From contig NZ_LGIS01000033.1 in NCBI RefSeq assembly GCF_001187905.1, positions 1-64,000 on the forward strand: a stretch of DNA of 64,000 nt. Direction: 5' to 3'. Both the position numbers and the translations under genes were made by a program. The notes below the pieces were generated by a model. It worked only from the letters and a program-made list of their open reading frames with translations, made no database searches and was not told where the DNA came from. Of this stretch, positions 34,853 through 44,723 are shown piece by piece. Numbering within the stretch: position 1 is the first letter of the stretch; the number at the start of each line of letters is the position of its first letter. This stretch comes from Pantoea sp. RIT-PI-b. Its GTDB lineage: Bacteria > Pseudomonadota > Gammaproteobacteria > Enterobacterales > Enterobacteriaceae.

Positions 34853-35897
34853 GTCGCTGCTCCTCGCAGGGTTTGACCGGGCTCATGCCTGCATAGCAGC
34901 CCAGTTCAGTGGTAAAGGTTTGGGGGATATCGCTGCACCCGTGGTCCGCGCCGAGCACGCCGGTCATGCCGAGCCAGAACGGCGCATCGCCCAGTTCCGG
35001 CGGGGCCAGCAGTTGGGTATCAAGACACAGCCGGATGCGCGCGCGATAGCGCCAGCCAAGGTACACCCGCAGCATCACCAGAAAGTCCTGATACAGCTGG
35101 CCATCCGGCAGCCAGCGATGAGCCTCATCCGGGCAGGCGGTCTGCAGTTCAATCAGTAGCTGGCTGTTAGCATCCATCGCTTCTTCGCCGAGCGGCGCAT
35201 TGCCGTCGAGTACGAACTCGCATTCCAGCGGATGGCTTACCGGCACCGGGCGCAGACAGTGCGGCTGCACGCGAACCGAGGTGCCAGGCGCCAGTAAACG
35301 CACCAGCGCGCGAATGCCCTCTTCCGTTCTGCCCGGCTGGCGCATGACGCCGAGTAGCGCCAGAAAACGTGAAACCGGCGTGGCGATATGCCTGCCGGTG
35401 CCCGGAATGCCCAATCCCACCAGCCCGAGCAGCGACTGTGAAGTACTGTCGCCACCGCCCGCTTCGAAGGTCGCCGGATACGAGTATTTGCGCCAGATGC
35501 GATAAAACTGCGTCAGGATGCGGTGGTTAAAAATATCCAAAAATCCCTGCAGCGCTTCATGCCCTTCATCGCGCTGGGTGATGTCATCGATATAGCTGCC
35601 GGGCAGCGGCGAATCCACGCCGTATAAACCCAAAAACGTGGTGCGTACCACCGGCGGCGCGGCGGCATCGGTTTCAGGGTACTCAACCGCTTTCAACTCG
35701 CCAGCCGGAAAACCCATGCCGGGATGCGGCAGCAGCCGCACCGCGTCGTTTTCCGGTTTATTAGTGCTGCCCAGCGGCGGCTTATCTTTGTGTTGATGCT
35801 CTATCAGCTGACAGAAGCGGTAAAAGTTCAGCCGTGTCAGCTCCTGCTCCAGCCGTGGCGTCAGCCGGAGATGCGGCGATTGTGCTTCTCTTCCCAT
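34830..35897 (-). CDS. tssG: T6SS baseplate subunit TssG
   Basis: A 355-residue baseplate wedge protein. NFYRFCQLIEHQ near residue 30 and FLGLYGVDSPLPGSYIDDIT about residue 90 are hallmark TssG blocks, followed by FLDIFNHRILTQFYRIWRKY. It forms the (TssF)2-TssG wedge core with the product of the upstream gene and overlaps it by 37 bp, indicating coupled translation. Confidence 0.93.
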   Translation of the reverse strand: MGREAQSPHLRLTPRLEQELTRLNFYRFCQLIEHQHKDKPPLGSTNKPENDAVRLLPHPGMGFPAGELKAVEYPETDAAAPPVVRTTFLGLYGVDSPLPGSYIDDITQRDEGHEALQGFLDIFNHRILTQFYRIWRKYSYPATFEAGGGDSTSQSLLGLVGLGIPGTGRHIATPVSRFLALLGVMRQPGRTEEGIRALVRLLAPGTSVRVQPHCLRPVPVSHPLECEFVLDGNAPLGEEAMDANSQLLIELQTACPDEAHRWLPDGQLYQDFLVMLRVYLGWRYRARIRLCLDTQLLAPPELGDAPFWLGMTGVLGADHGCSDIPQTFTTELGCYAGMSPVKPCEEQRRVSYHFD

Positions 35898-37615
35898 TCG
35901 AGGCGCTCTCCGGTTGGCTGCAGGATTAAAATCAGACGGTTAAACAGGTGGATATCGGTATACAACGCGAAGAAGCGGCTGAGCATTTCGCCAAACAGGC
36001 AGATATCGCCGCTGCCGGCAAAGCCGCTGCTGTCGAGGGTGATTTCAATCTGCACGCCGCGCAGCAGATAACCCTGCTCAAAGCGTTCGGTCTCTTTGTG
36101 GCAAACGTGCAGAATCGCCTCCAGACGACGGCGGTTCATTTCACTGTGCGTCCAGTCATACAGCGCCAGCGTGCCGCGCAGTACCTCAGCGTTATCCATC
36201 ATCCACAGGAAGCTGGAACCGAGATGGCTCAGCACGCGCCAGTGAAAACGATCACGATTGGGCGGATAGCACGGCAGCGTCGGCGCGCAAAGGTTGCGCA
36301 CTTGCATCGCCACGTCGGTGCTGCTCACCGCGGTATCCAGCAGCGTGCTCTGCAACGCGCGGCGCGGCAGCTGGCCGTTGGTGCCGGTGACGCTCACCGA
36401 CAGGCTTTCATTCTCCGGCAGGCTGTGATTATCAAAGGCTTCGCCACCGAGGATCATCCAGGTTTCATGCAGCCCGGACGGGCCGCGCCGCACGCGCGTG
36501 TGATAGTAATGTTCCGGCGCTTCGTGACGTAGCATGCCGCCTTTGTGGCGGAAGCTGCTGAACGGTACGTACGGCAGACCTTTCGATGAAATCACTGAAT
36601 CCACCGAGTAAATTTCAGTATGTCCGTCCTGAACGCGCATCGGTCGCAGCATATATTCGGTCTGTAATCCGTTAATCATCAGCGGATCAGATTCCATCGC
36701 GAACAGATTAATCACCGGCACGGCGTTGAGGCGCAGATGCTTTTCGCTGAACTGGAAATCATGCTCCCAGCGCTGGGCCAGCACCACGTCGAGTTCAAAC
36801 CACGGCAGAGAGGCGGGCAGCGCCCCCTCCTCCAGCCCGCGCAGGTTCACCGCCATAAACTTCTCGCGGAAGGTGAAGTATTCCAGCAGCAGCTGATAGC
36901 CGCTGAAGCTGCCCTCATCGCCCGGCCACAGCCGATCCTCCTCGCTGAAGCCCTGCGCGCTGAAGTGCCCCTCGAAGCGGCGGTTGTCGGTTTCGCCTGG
37001 CAAACGCAGTGCAACGCTGGCGACGGTAAGCGGCAATGCTTCGTGCAGCGCGCCGGCCAGCGGCGCATCGGCATTGAGATAGAGCGGAATATGGCTGACA
37101 GCGATGCGGCCCCAGTCGGCCGGCGTGCCGCCGTTGAAGCGCAGGCGGATCACCGAGCGGCCGGCGGCATCGGTGGTTAACTTTGCCGACTCCAATGCCA
37201 GCGGCAGCACCTGCACCTCACGCGTGGTGGTGTAGCGACAGCGCGTGCCTTTTTCACCCACCGGACGTGAAATCACTTCAAAGCCGCGCGCCAGGCGCAT
37301 CGGTTCCTTCATCTCACGCCAGTCGGGCGTGAATTCCACCACCGACATCGACGGAATGGTGCGCAGATAGTGCGGCCACAGCAAGCTCACCAGCCCTTCG
37401 GTGAGTTCCGGCAGGTCATCGTCGAGCTTTTCCCGCAGTCGACCGACCATAAAGGCAAAGCCTTCGAACAGCCGTTCAACGTAGGGATCGCGGGCGCCGG
37501 CTTTGTCGAGATTGAGCATTGCTGCCTGTTCAGGGTGGGCACGAGCGAACTCTTCGCCCGCTTCCTGCAGGTAGCGCATTTCAGCGTCGTAATAACGCAG
37601 GGTTAAGTCGTCCAT
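35861..37615 (-). CDS. tssF: T6SS baseplate subunit TssF
   Basis: A 584-residue protein beginning MDDLTLRYYDAEMRYLQEAG, the classical TssF start, with DPYVERLFEGFAFMVGRLR next. The C-terminus contains FDSSGF-like LDSSGFAGSGDICLFGEML and a terminal RLILILQPTGERLEW. I chose the ATG at 37615 over the GTG three codons upstream; neither has a clear ribosome binding site, so coupling to upstream genes is possible. Confidence 0.93.
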   Translation of the reverse strand: MDDLTLRYYDAEMRYLQEAGEEFARAHPEQAAMLNLDKAGARDPYVERLFEGFAFMVGRLREKLDDDLPELTEGLVSLLWPHYLRTIPSMSVVEFTPDWREMKEPMRLARGFEVISRPVGEKGTRCRYTTTREVQVLPLALESAKLTTDAAGRSVIRLRFNGGTPADWGRIAVSHIPLYLNADAPLAGALHEALPLTVASVALRLPGETDNRRFEGHFSAQGFSEEDRLWPGDEGSFSGYQLLLEYFTFREKFMAVNLRGLEEGALPASLPWFELDVVLAQRWEHDFQFSEKHLRLNAVPVINLFAMESDPLMINGLQTEYMLRPMRVQDGHTEIYSVDSVISSKGLPYVPFSSFRHKGGMLRHEAPEHYYHTRVRRGPSGLHETWMILGGEAFDNHSLPENESLSVSVTGTNGQLPRRALQSTLLDTAVSSTDVAMQVRNLCAPTLPCYPPNRDRFHWRVLSHLGSSFLWMMDNAEVLRGTLALYDWTHSEMNRRRLEAILHVCHKETERFEQGYLLRGVQIEITLDSSGFAGSGDICLFGEMLSRFFALYTDIHLFNRLILILQPTGERLEWEEKHNRRISG

Positions 37616-37677
37616 GGTATTCACTAAGTAATGTGCCGGCGGAGTGAATCAGGCGGCAGAAAGTTGAAAGGCGGATG

Positions 37678-39249
37678 TCAGCTGCAGAGGATGGCGGCCC
37701 TGACCGGGTCAAGCGTGATAAGGCCGGACAACAGCGCGTCCATTTCCGGTTGAATGCGCGTGCGTTCCCTTTCGCTACGCGCCGCTCTGGCACGCAGCAA
37801 CTTCAGTCGTCGGGCTCGCACTTCGAATAATAAGGTTGGTTCCCACTGCGCAAGCGTCAGTGCACCTGCCAGCTGGTTAAGTTCATCCAGCAGATGCAGT
37901 GCCATTTCGCTCTTACCAAACTGCTCGCACACGCGCGCCATAAGCAGGCGCAGCAGCCACTGATCTTTCGTATTGCTGGTGCCCGGACGCATTTGCAACC
38001 AGGCGAGTGCGGCTTCGACGCTTTCCGCTTCCGCTTTTTCCGCCGCTTCACTTTCCAGCGACAGAATGTCGTTGCCTGGCCCGGCAAACGGCGCGTCGCT
38101 CTCTGTTAAGCGCACATCGCCCATCACTTTCTGCGCGATCCAGCTGCGGGTCACCTCATCGGCAAACGGCGTGCCGTCTGAATACGAGAGCGTTTCCAGT
38201 CCCGGCAGCCTTGATAAAAGCCCATGCAAATCCTGCTGCACAATGTTCGCCAGCGCCGCGCCCATGTCCTGACGATTCAGCGCTTCACAGGCGTACCACT
38301 GCAGATCGAACCACACGTGATTGATGGCCTGCGCAAACAGCGAGTCGGTCAGTTCCAGCAGTTCCGTCCAGCTTTGCTGCAGATACAGACGCTTGAGGTG
38401 CGCACGATGATCGGGTTTCGGCGGGGGCAGACGCGTATTGCCGCCGGGTCCGAGCGCGGGAAGATTGAGGATGGTATCCCAGCGCACGCTTTTCATCAGA
38501 TGATGTGCCGAAAGCCAGCCGCCGGGCTGCTCGCGCAGGTAGTTTGCCAGCACTTTTGCCTGCGCCTTCAGCGTTTCACCGGAGTTGACCGGCGCGAGTG
38601 CGGCAAGAGCTGAATCATCCACGTCCGCATGCGCCGGGCTGTTAAGCGGCACCATGGCGCTGGCTCCGCCGTTCTGCGCCAGCCGCAGCTCCAGCGCACG
38701 CAACAGCGGCTGAAGTCCGTTACGCTCATCTTCGTCCAGAGCATCTTCAATCAGCAGCAACGCGCCGCTGATACGACAAACCCGCACGATATCGGCTTCC
38801 GGCCACAGCGTCAGGCTGTCGAGCATTCTGGCGCTGCCGAGCCAGGCCAGCGCGCCCTGACGGCTGCGGCTGCGCTGCGGATGAAGCTTTCCACCAAACT
38901 GATGCAGCGCGGCGGCCAGCAGTTCCAGTCCTTCCGCCAGCCCCTGCTCACCGTCCTGATGCAGGCGTGCCCAGGCGTAAAAAGTGATAACCCGGATGTC
39001 CTTGCTCACGGTAGTCAGCAGCGATTCAGCCAGGCGGGCGATGGTGTCAGTATCAAACCCGGAAAGCTTGTTCACCTCTTCGCGGATATGCATAAACTGA
39101 TCGTCGTAAGCCGGATCGTCTCCGGCGGGCAACGCTTGACTGATTGGTTCAAGCCAGCGCGCCCAGTCGCTGCGGCGCTGTTGTGCATCGGTTCTCAGCG
39201 TAGACTCATCCACGCCGCAGGCGTGCACCAGTTCGGTCATCGCGGTCAT
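37678..39249 (-). CDS. tssA: T6SS cap/priming protein TssA
   Basis: A 523-residue TssA with the ImpA_N domain (WLEPISQALPAGDDPAYDDQ, then FYAWARLHQDGEQGLAEGLE) and a C-terminal helical domain ending in a region rich in Arg and Leu. TssA coordinates baseplate and sheath assembly. The ATG at 39249 follows GGAG located inside the last codons of tssM, 2 bp downstream of its stop. Confidence 0.9.
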   Translation of the reverse strand: MTAMTELVHACGVDESTLRTDAQQRRSDWARWLEPISQALPAGDDPAYDDQFMHIREEVNKLSGFDTDTIARLAESLLTTVSKDIRVITFYAWARLHQDGEQGLAEGLELLAAALHQFGGKLHPQRSRSRQGALAWLGSARMLDSLTLWPEADIVRVCRISGALLLIEDALDEDERNGLQPLLRALELRLAQNGGASAMVPLNSPAHADVDDSALAALAPVNSGETLKAQAKVLANYLREQPGGWLSAHHLMKSVRWDTILNLPALGPGGNTRLPPPKPDHRAHLKRLYLQQSWTELLELTDSLFAQAINHVWFDLQWYACEALNRQDMGAALANIVQQDLHGLLSRLPGLETLSYSDGTPFADEVTRSWIAQKVMGDVRLTESDAPFAGPGNDILSLESEAAEKAEAESVEAALAWLQMRPGTSNTKDQWLLRLLMARVCEQFGKSEMALHLLDELNQLAGALTLAQWEPTLLFEVRARRLKLLRARAARSERERTRIQPEMDALLSGLITLDPVRAAILCS

Positions 39250-39251
39250 TA

Positions 39252-42200
39252 TTATGCTCCGTCCATATTGGTGGTGAAGTCATCCGTGCTTGTTTCACGC
39301 GGGGCCATCGCTTCTGAAGCACTCGCCGCATCCACGCTGAAAATTTCCGTCGGCAGCGTAAAACCACGCAAACGTAGCAGCGCCAGCGGACCGTCGCGCA
39401 TCTGCGTGCGCAGCACCCACGTCAGGGTGCGTTTATCCGGCGTGGTGAAGCTCAGCAGCCAGCGGCTGCGATCGAGACGCTCACGTTTCGCCTGCTCCAG
39501 CCAGCGGATAAAGCCCCAGGTGCCAGGATAATCGCCGTAAATCTGCGCGCTGCTTTTCACACCGGTCCAGGTAAGCAGCGTACCCGGCTTCAGGCTGTCG
39601 CCCGGCCAGCGCATCGCCTGCCACGTCGCCATCTGGTTGAAATACCGCAGCGGCTGACCATCCAGCATTAGCTGGGTTTCAATCACCTCCGGCGCAGCGC
39701 GCCCCTGCAATTCAAAGCTGATGCCCTGCGTGCCGTCGGTAAACAGAATATCGGACAGCTCGCGCAGCTGATTTACCGCCTTGAGGAAGGCAGGATTGAA
39801 GGTTAATCCCTGGCTGTGCGCCGCATCCGGCACCCAGCTGCTGCCCTCTTTTTGCAACACGCCACCGAGACGGCTGCTGAGAAAGCTGTCGATACGTCCG
39901 GCGTCGCGGCGGATAAACTCCGCCAGCATCGGCAGCGACGCGTAGCTTTGCCCGGCAGCAAACGGATAACGACCATCAAACGCAGTGCGCCAGTTTTCCA
40001 CGATGGCGCGCTGCCACTGCGCGTTCAGGCTCACCGCCGAAGGCTGCAGGATGGTTTCCCACGCCTGCGTCAGCGGCTGCACAAACATCGTCTGCCCGAA
40101 TCCACTCCACTCTTCGCCGAGGCTCGCTGCCATCAGGCTGCCGTACTGCTGGGTATCGGTGAGATCAACGCTCTTGCCCTGGAAAACCGTCTGCGCCAGG
40201 GTTTGCAGCATCTCCTGCGGATCCGGTGCGGCGGCAACCTGCTGCAGACGCAGGCGCACGCGGGTGATGCGGGTTAAATAGGTTTGCAGCGTCAGGCTGC
40301 TGTCGGCGGCCATCAGCTGCGATCCGCTGTTTTTGCCGGTCAGCGCCAGCAGCGGGCCGAAAGTCACATCCAGCGGACCTTCTGGCCCGGTAGCCTTCTG
40401 GCTGATAACCGGCCTGTCTTTCTGGCCGATCAGGTCTTTGGCTGAATTGATCAGCGTGTCGGACAGCGCCTCGCGCTGCTGACCGGTTTGACCCTGCCAC
40501 GCCAGCGTGTTCATCAGCGCAATCAGCGGCGACTGCCGCACATCGCTCATCAGCGTCAGCTGGTCCGTGACGTCGGCAATGTTCTGCGCCGGGTTAAGCC
40601 GGATACCGTTGAGGACGTTGAGCCAGCTGGCGGCAAAGTCACTGAAATAGCGCTCAGTTAACCGCGCCTTCAGCGCCTCGGGGGAAATTTCCTGCGGCAC
40701 GGCGCTGCGGGTGTCACTGAGCACCCAGTCGATTTCATCGCGCCGGGTGTTAGCCGCTTTCTCAATCTCCTGGCGCACACCGCCTTCCCACGCCTGGCGC
40801 GTAAACACGCCGGGCACTTTGTCCTCGCTGCTGAACAGCCGGCGCATATCGGTGCCCGGCGTCATGTCTTCCAGCGTCAAATCGGTATAGTTGCGGCGCA
40901 CGTCGCGCAGGACGTTTTGATACAACGTCATCTCGGCGTTGCGCTGGCCGGTCTGCAGCAGCAGTACCTGACGCGCCTGACTCAGCAGCGACGCATCAGG
41001 TTTGATGCGCCAGCCCGGCTGCGACGGCAACGACGCGGCATAGAATGCCCACAAATTCGGGGCCAGCGTCTGCCACAACGACGTGGAAATGCCAGGATAT
41101 TCCGGCTGAACGGTCGCCATGGTCTGCGCATAAAACGCCGGTTCGGCACGCTCCGGGCGCGCCATCATCAGCCAGGCCTTTAACTGCTTATAACCGGGCT
41201 GCGCCAGCGTGGCGCGCTGCGGGCTGGCGGCAGGTAAACCAGCCAGATAAGTCAGCTTCTCTTCCAGCGCGATGCGCGCCGGTTCGTGGATCAGCCGCTG
41301 CGCCGCGACGCCGTACCACGGCAGTAGCGCATCATGCAGCTGCTGCGTATGGTTAATGCCGAAGCGCTGATACCAGGACGCGCCGTGCTCCAGCCAGTGC
41401 TGCTGCTGCCCGAGATCGTTACGCAGGCCGTGCAGCGCAATCAGCTGCGCGTCGTTAACCTTCGTTGAATTCACCAGTACCTGGGCTTTCTCCGCCGCAC
41501 TGACAATCTGATGACGATTGAACAATGAGGAGGCCAGCATGCCTGCGCCAGCAAGCAACATCAGGCTCAGCAGCGACCAGGCCAGCGTCTGTTCCCACGG
41601 CAGCCCGGTGCGACGCCCTCTGGCGCGGTCTAACGCGATACTCTGCCAGAGCGCGCTATCGGATAATGCATGAGGATGTACGCTGTCCAGCGCAGGCTTT
41701 GCTTCCGGCAGGCTGAACATCAGGCCTCGCAGTAAACTGCGACGCGCCGGGTCCAGCCACGGCGCTAAGCGCTGCTCCCAGGCCTGGCTTTCACCGCTGG
41801 CAAGCTGCTGCGACAGACGCAGCAGCCAGTCGTGGCTGAGGCTATGATCGACCTGCGCCAGACCGCGTTCACGTAACGGAGCGACCAGGCTTTCGAGCTG
41901 TTGAGCTATATCTTCCGGCAGCGCTTTCGCCGGAAACACTGCGCCTACCGCGTTGTTTTCACGCTCTGGCTGCGGCCAGTCACTGTGACCGAGCTGCCAG
42001 ATCCACACCGGCGCGCGCCAGCGCAGCGCGGTGGCAATCTTCTCCAGCGAGCGCATCGCCGCATCGCTTTTTTGCGGTGTCAGTGTGGAATTGAAATCCT
42101 GAACCAGCACAATGCCGTCCAGTGGGCGGCTGCGGCGCAGCTTGCGCAACGCGTCGTATTTTCCAGTGTCCAGATGAGCATCAAGGCTGCCACCGTAAAT

Positions 42201-42626
42201 CAAAACAGTGCGGTTACCTTCCATCCACGCATTTTTGCTAAGTCCTGGTACAAGCTGGCTAATCGCGGCGTCATCGCCGACAACCAGAAGCAGGCGAACT
42301 TTATTGCGCCATAAGAGGTGGTAGCGTGAGCGAAGATAGTTGCTCATGCTCGCCAGGCATGTGAAATCCGTGGCAGAGGCAGGCTTTTCTCCTTTTTTGT
42401 CACCCGATGGTGTGACCGGGACGCCCGCATTCAGCGGACTGAATAAGAAGAAAATCACCGTACATATCAGGCACGCCAGAAAAATAAATCCCGTCAACGG
42501 AAACCAGAACTGGCGGGTGGTTGCTTCAACGGGTAAGGCTTTTAGCTGGGAGAGCAGAAATAAAAACAGCAGTAAAACGGACACGGCAACGAGCCCGTAT
42601 CCCAGCAGACGAAAGAAGTTTTTCAT
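39252..42626 (-). CDS. tssM: T6SS inner-membrane protein TssM (IcmF-like)
   Basis: An 1124-residue protein with two N-terminal helices (LVAVSVLLLFLFLLSQL; FIFLACLICTVIFFLF), a cytosolic domain, a third helix around residue 355 (SLLSLMLLAGAGMLASSLF), and a long periplasmic part ending with the TssJ-binding beta domain. The position expected for the Walker A motif reads LLLVVGDDAAISQLVPGL, without Gly-Lys-Ser/Thr, so this TssM probably does not bind ATP; such variants are known among functional T6SSs. Its start overlaps the stop of the upstream membrane gene (TAATG). Confidence 0.93.
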   Translation of the reverse strand: MKNFFRLLGYGLVAVSVLLLFLFLLSQLKALPVEATTRQFWFPLTGFIFLACLICTVIFFLFSPLNAGVPVTPSGDKKGEKPASATDFTCLASMSNYLRSRYHLLWRNKVRLLLVVGDDAAISQLVPGLSKNAWMEGNRTVLIYGGSLDAHLDTGKYDALRKLRRSRPLDGIVLVQDFNSTLTPQKSDAAMRSLEKIATALRWRAPVWIWQLGHSDWPQPERENNAVGAVFPAKALPEDIAQQLESLVAPLRERGLAQVDHSLSHDWLLRLSQQLASGESQAWEQRLAPWLDPARRSLLRGLMFSLPEAKPALDSVHPHALSDSALWQSIALDRARGRRTGLPWEQTLAWSLLSLMLLAGAGMLASSLFNRHQIVSAAEKAQVLVNSTKVNDAQLIALHGLRNDLGQQQHWLEHGASWYQRFGINHTQQLHDALLPWYGVAAQRLIHEPARIALEEKLTYLAGLPAASPQRATLAQPGYKQLKAWLMMARPERAEPAFYAQTMATVQPEYPGISTSLWQTLAPNLWAFYAASLPSQPGWRIKPDASLLSQARQVLLLQTGQRNAEMTLYQNVLRDVRRNYTDLTLEDMTPGTDMRRLFSSEDKVPGVFTRQAWEGGVRQEIEKAANTRRDEIDWVLSDTRSAVPQEISPEALKARLTERYFSDFAASWLNVLNGIRLNPAQNIADVTDQLTLMSDVRQSPLIALMNTLAWQGQTGQQREALSDTLINSAKDLIGQKDRPVISQKATGPEGPLDVTFGPLLALTGKNSGSQLMAADSSLTLQTYLTRITRVRLRLQQVAAAPDPQEMLQTLAQTVFQGKSVDLTDTQQYGSLMAASLGEEWSGFGQTMFVQPLTQAWETILQPSAVSLNAQWQRAIVENWRTAFDGRYPFAAGQSYASLPMLAEFIRRDAGRIDSFLSSRLGGVLQKEGSSWVPDAAHSQGLTFNPAFLKAVNQLRELSDILFTDGTQGISFELQGRAAPEVIETQLMLDGQPLRYFNQMATWQAMRWPGDSLKPGTLLTWTGVKSSAQIYGDYPGTWGFIRWLEQAKRERLDRSRWLLSFTTPDKRTLTWVLRTQMRDGPLALLRLRGFTLPTEIFSVDAASASEAMAPRETSTDDFTTNMDGA

Positions 42627-44065
42627 TATTTTTTGTTCCTTTCATGCTCACCGGTAGCGCGGATAAATCCCGGCAGCAGCGCGCTGGCCACCACCTTTCG
42701 TAACGCGAATGCCAGACCCGGTAAGGTCACGCCAAGTACGGCCAGTAAAGTGAACGTTCCCCACCACGAAAATAACCAGGTAGGGAAGGCAAAACCTAAA
42801 GACCAGATAAAAAGAGTATTAAGCAGGACCGCCAGCATCATTCCACCGGCAGGGAAAGGCGTGGCCTGCGCCCGTTCGGGGGAGGTGTTCATCAGCGGCA
42901 TTTTCCTGCCAGCCACCATCGCCCAAGCCTGTTTATCATCTGCCCACACCAGCCACTGGCTACCCATGTCGTAATTGACGGCTTCGATTGCCGCAACGGA
43001 CATCAGCCAGCCGGCAAGGTGACCGTAACGATCGCAGCCTTCATCAAAATCAATTAGCCCCGCCATCGGCGCTGAACTGCGCAGAGACAGCGGCAGCTCA
43101 AATACGGCAGATGTCAGTTGCTGACGCTGAGGGGCGGTGAGTCCGCTGAACCACACCAGCCCGATAGACGCTGATGGTTGCTGATTCATCTCTTTCAGCT
43201 CTTTTAGCTCGGCTGAAAGTTCACTGGTCTGCAGCGGCATGGCCCGAAATACCTTTACGGCTTCTCTTTGCTGAGCAGCAGAAAGCAGTAAGGGAGGTGC
43301 GAGTAATAGTGCGCTGGCAAATTCAGCCAGGGTTTCATTCACCTGACGATAATGTATTGCCAGAATCAGTACCGGGTTGTGCGATGCCAGCAACTGGTTA
43401 TTCCCGAATTCGAAAGGAAATTCGGCGGGTAACACATGGAAGGTGGGCATCCACGGCAGTGCAAGCTGTTTCCACAGCGACGTAACACGCTGCTTTTCCT
43501 GCTCCAGTGATGCGGCCGAAGTCTGAATGACAACGGTTAGTGCGCCGCTGGGATACCAGTTTGCTAACGATGGTGCTATCTGCTTCAGCAGTGCCTGACT
43601 AAGCTGCTCAAAGCGTGAAATTCCGGGGATGAGTGCTTCACCTGCAAGCAATGTGGTGGGTTTATCAATAACGTCATTTTTAGCGACAAGACCTGTCCGC
43701 TGAGGGACGAAATCAGAGTTCACCATCAAATTGCTCTGATTAACAACGCAGAGGTGCTGATGGGCATGCTGCTGCCAGGCCGCATGTAAATTCAGTCGCC
43801 AGCTGTTCCAGTAAAATGCCTTCAGAGCCTGAATTTCCCACCCTAATAAATACAGGGTGAGGATTGTCATCACACCCACCAGCATTGTTGCGGCCAGCGG
43901 CAGCCAGGCTCCGGATGAAAGAGAAGACAGTTCCTCCACTGAACCAGAAAACAAAAGCCAGGCAGCACTGATTAATACGCAAAAGAAAATAATAAATAAA
44001 CAGATCCACGGGGAACATGCGCTGGCGGGCTTACGCTCAGGCACTTCCGGTACTGACCATCCCAT
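42626..44065 (-). CDS. Unknown T6SS-linked membrane protein
   Basis: A 479-residue protein I cannot assign. It has two N-terminal helices (CLFIIFFCVLISAAWLLF; LAATMLVGVMTILTLYLLGW), a soluble region of about 300 residues without recognisable motif, and two C-terminal helices (MMLAVLLNTLFIWSLGFAF; TFTLLAVLGVTLPGLAFAL). Start and stop overlap its neighbours: TAATG with PAAR upstream and TAATG with tssM downstream. It is therefore translated as part of the secretion operon. A helper in effector loading or the membrane complex is inferred from place only. An earlier in-frame ATG at 44113 would overlap PAAR by 49 bp and is less likely. Confidence 0.75.
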   Translation of the reverse strand: MGWSVPEVPERKPASACSPWICLFIIFFCVLISAAWLLFSGSVEELSSLSSGAWLPLAATMLVGVMTILTLYLLGWEIQALKAFYWNSWRLNLHAAWQQHAHQHLCVVNQSNLMVNSDFVPQRTGLVAKNDVIDKPTTLLAGEALIPGISRFEQLSQALLKQIAPSLANWYPSGALTVVIQTSAASLEQEKQRVTSLWKQLALPWMPTFHVLPAEFPFEFGNNQLLASHNPVLILAIHYRQVNETLAEFASALLLAPPLLLSAAQQREAVKVFRAMPLQTSELSAELKELKEMNQQPSASIGLVWFSGLTAPQRQQLTSAVFELPLSLRSSAPMAGLIDFDEGCDRYGHLAGWLMSVAAIEAVNYDMGSQWLVWADDKQAWAMVAGRKMPLMNTSPERAQATPFPAGGMMLAVLLNTLFIWSLGFAFPTWLFSWWGTFTLLAVLGVTLPGLAFALRKVVASALLPGFIRATGEHERNKK

Positions 44066-44328
44066 TAGCCGATCTCCATATCCGGCAGGCTGGCGATAAC
44101 CACCGAGCCACATTCCGTTTTGCAGCCATGTATAACGATCCCACGACCATTTTCTTCATAAGATGCAACATTGCATTCGATAATACGGTTAGTGCCATGT
44201 AATGGGCAGGACACCGTATCATGCAGCAGGGCGGCATTTTTTCCCTGAATATCGAAAGTAGATGATGCAGATGTGACTTTTCCGCCGTGAGATGTAGAAT
44301 CTCCCATGACGACTGCAAGTTTGCCCAT
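44065..44328 (-). CDS. PAAR-domain spike-tip protein
   Basis: An 87-residue PAAR protein that caps the VgrG spike. It contains the repeated beta-strand pattern MGDSTSHGGKVTSASSTFDI, KNAALLHDTVSCPLHGTN and a final CKTECGSVVIASL; His and Cys residues at the expected places would bind zinc. It is a bare PAAR domain with no toxin extension. Its stop overlaps the start of the unknown membrane gene. A broken copy of its 5' end is found at 49096-49290. Confidence 0.88.
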   Translation of the reverse strand: MGKLAVVMGDSTSHGGKVTSASSTFDIQGKNAALLHDTVSCPLHGTNRIIECNVASYEENGRGIVIHGCKTECGSVVIASLPDMEIG

Positions 44329-44465
44329 TATTATGACCTATATTTTATTTACTGAACGGAGGGAGGAATGACTAATTTAATAAAACTGGCCATGCGAGAT
44401 TATTAAGTATCATTTAAAATCACCTAAACTAACGAAGCACAAGTAAACCTTTAATCCCAAATGAG

Positions 44466-44654
44466 CTATCTAATTATCGAAACACCATAATATTCGAGGG
44501 AGCTAAAAATAAAGAAAGAAAAAACAACTGACAAAAACCACATCATTACAACATTGAAATAACTCTTTTCATAAAAAAACCAATATATCAACGTAATGAT
44601 ACAGCCAGATAAAATTGCGTATAAAAACATTACCAGATAAATAAATCCAAGCAT
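44466..44654 (-). CDS. Small membrane protein of the effector module
   Basis: A 62-residue, very hydrophobic protein with two predicted helices (LVMFLYAILSGCIITLIYWF; VVMMWFLSVVFSFFIF). GGAGAGG lies 5 nt upstream of the ATG. The DNA is much more AT-rich than the T6SS core genes and matches the neighbouring lipase module. It stands between tle3 and PAAR and is not part of the known Tle3-Tli3 pair, so it could be an extra immunity or accessory factor. No homologue is recognised. Confidence 0.55.
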   Translation of the reverse strand: MLGFIYLVMFLYAILSGCIITLIYWFFYEKSYFNVVMMWFLSVVFSFFIFSSLEYYGVSIIR

Positions 44655-44723
44655 CCCCTCTCCATAAAACTAGCTGGCTTTAAAGTTGATTTTGATAACG
44701 TACAATATATGACATCTGCTTTG

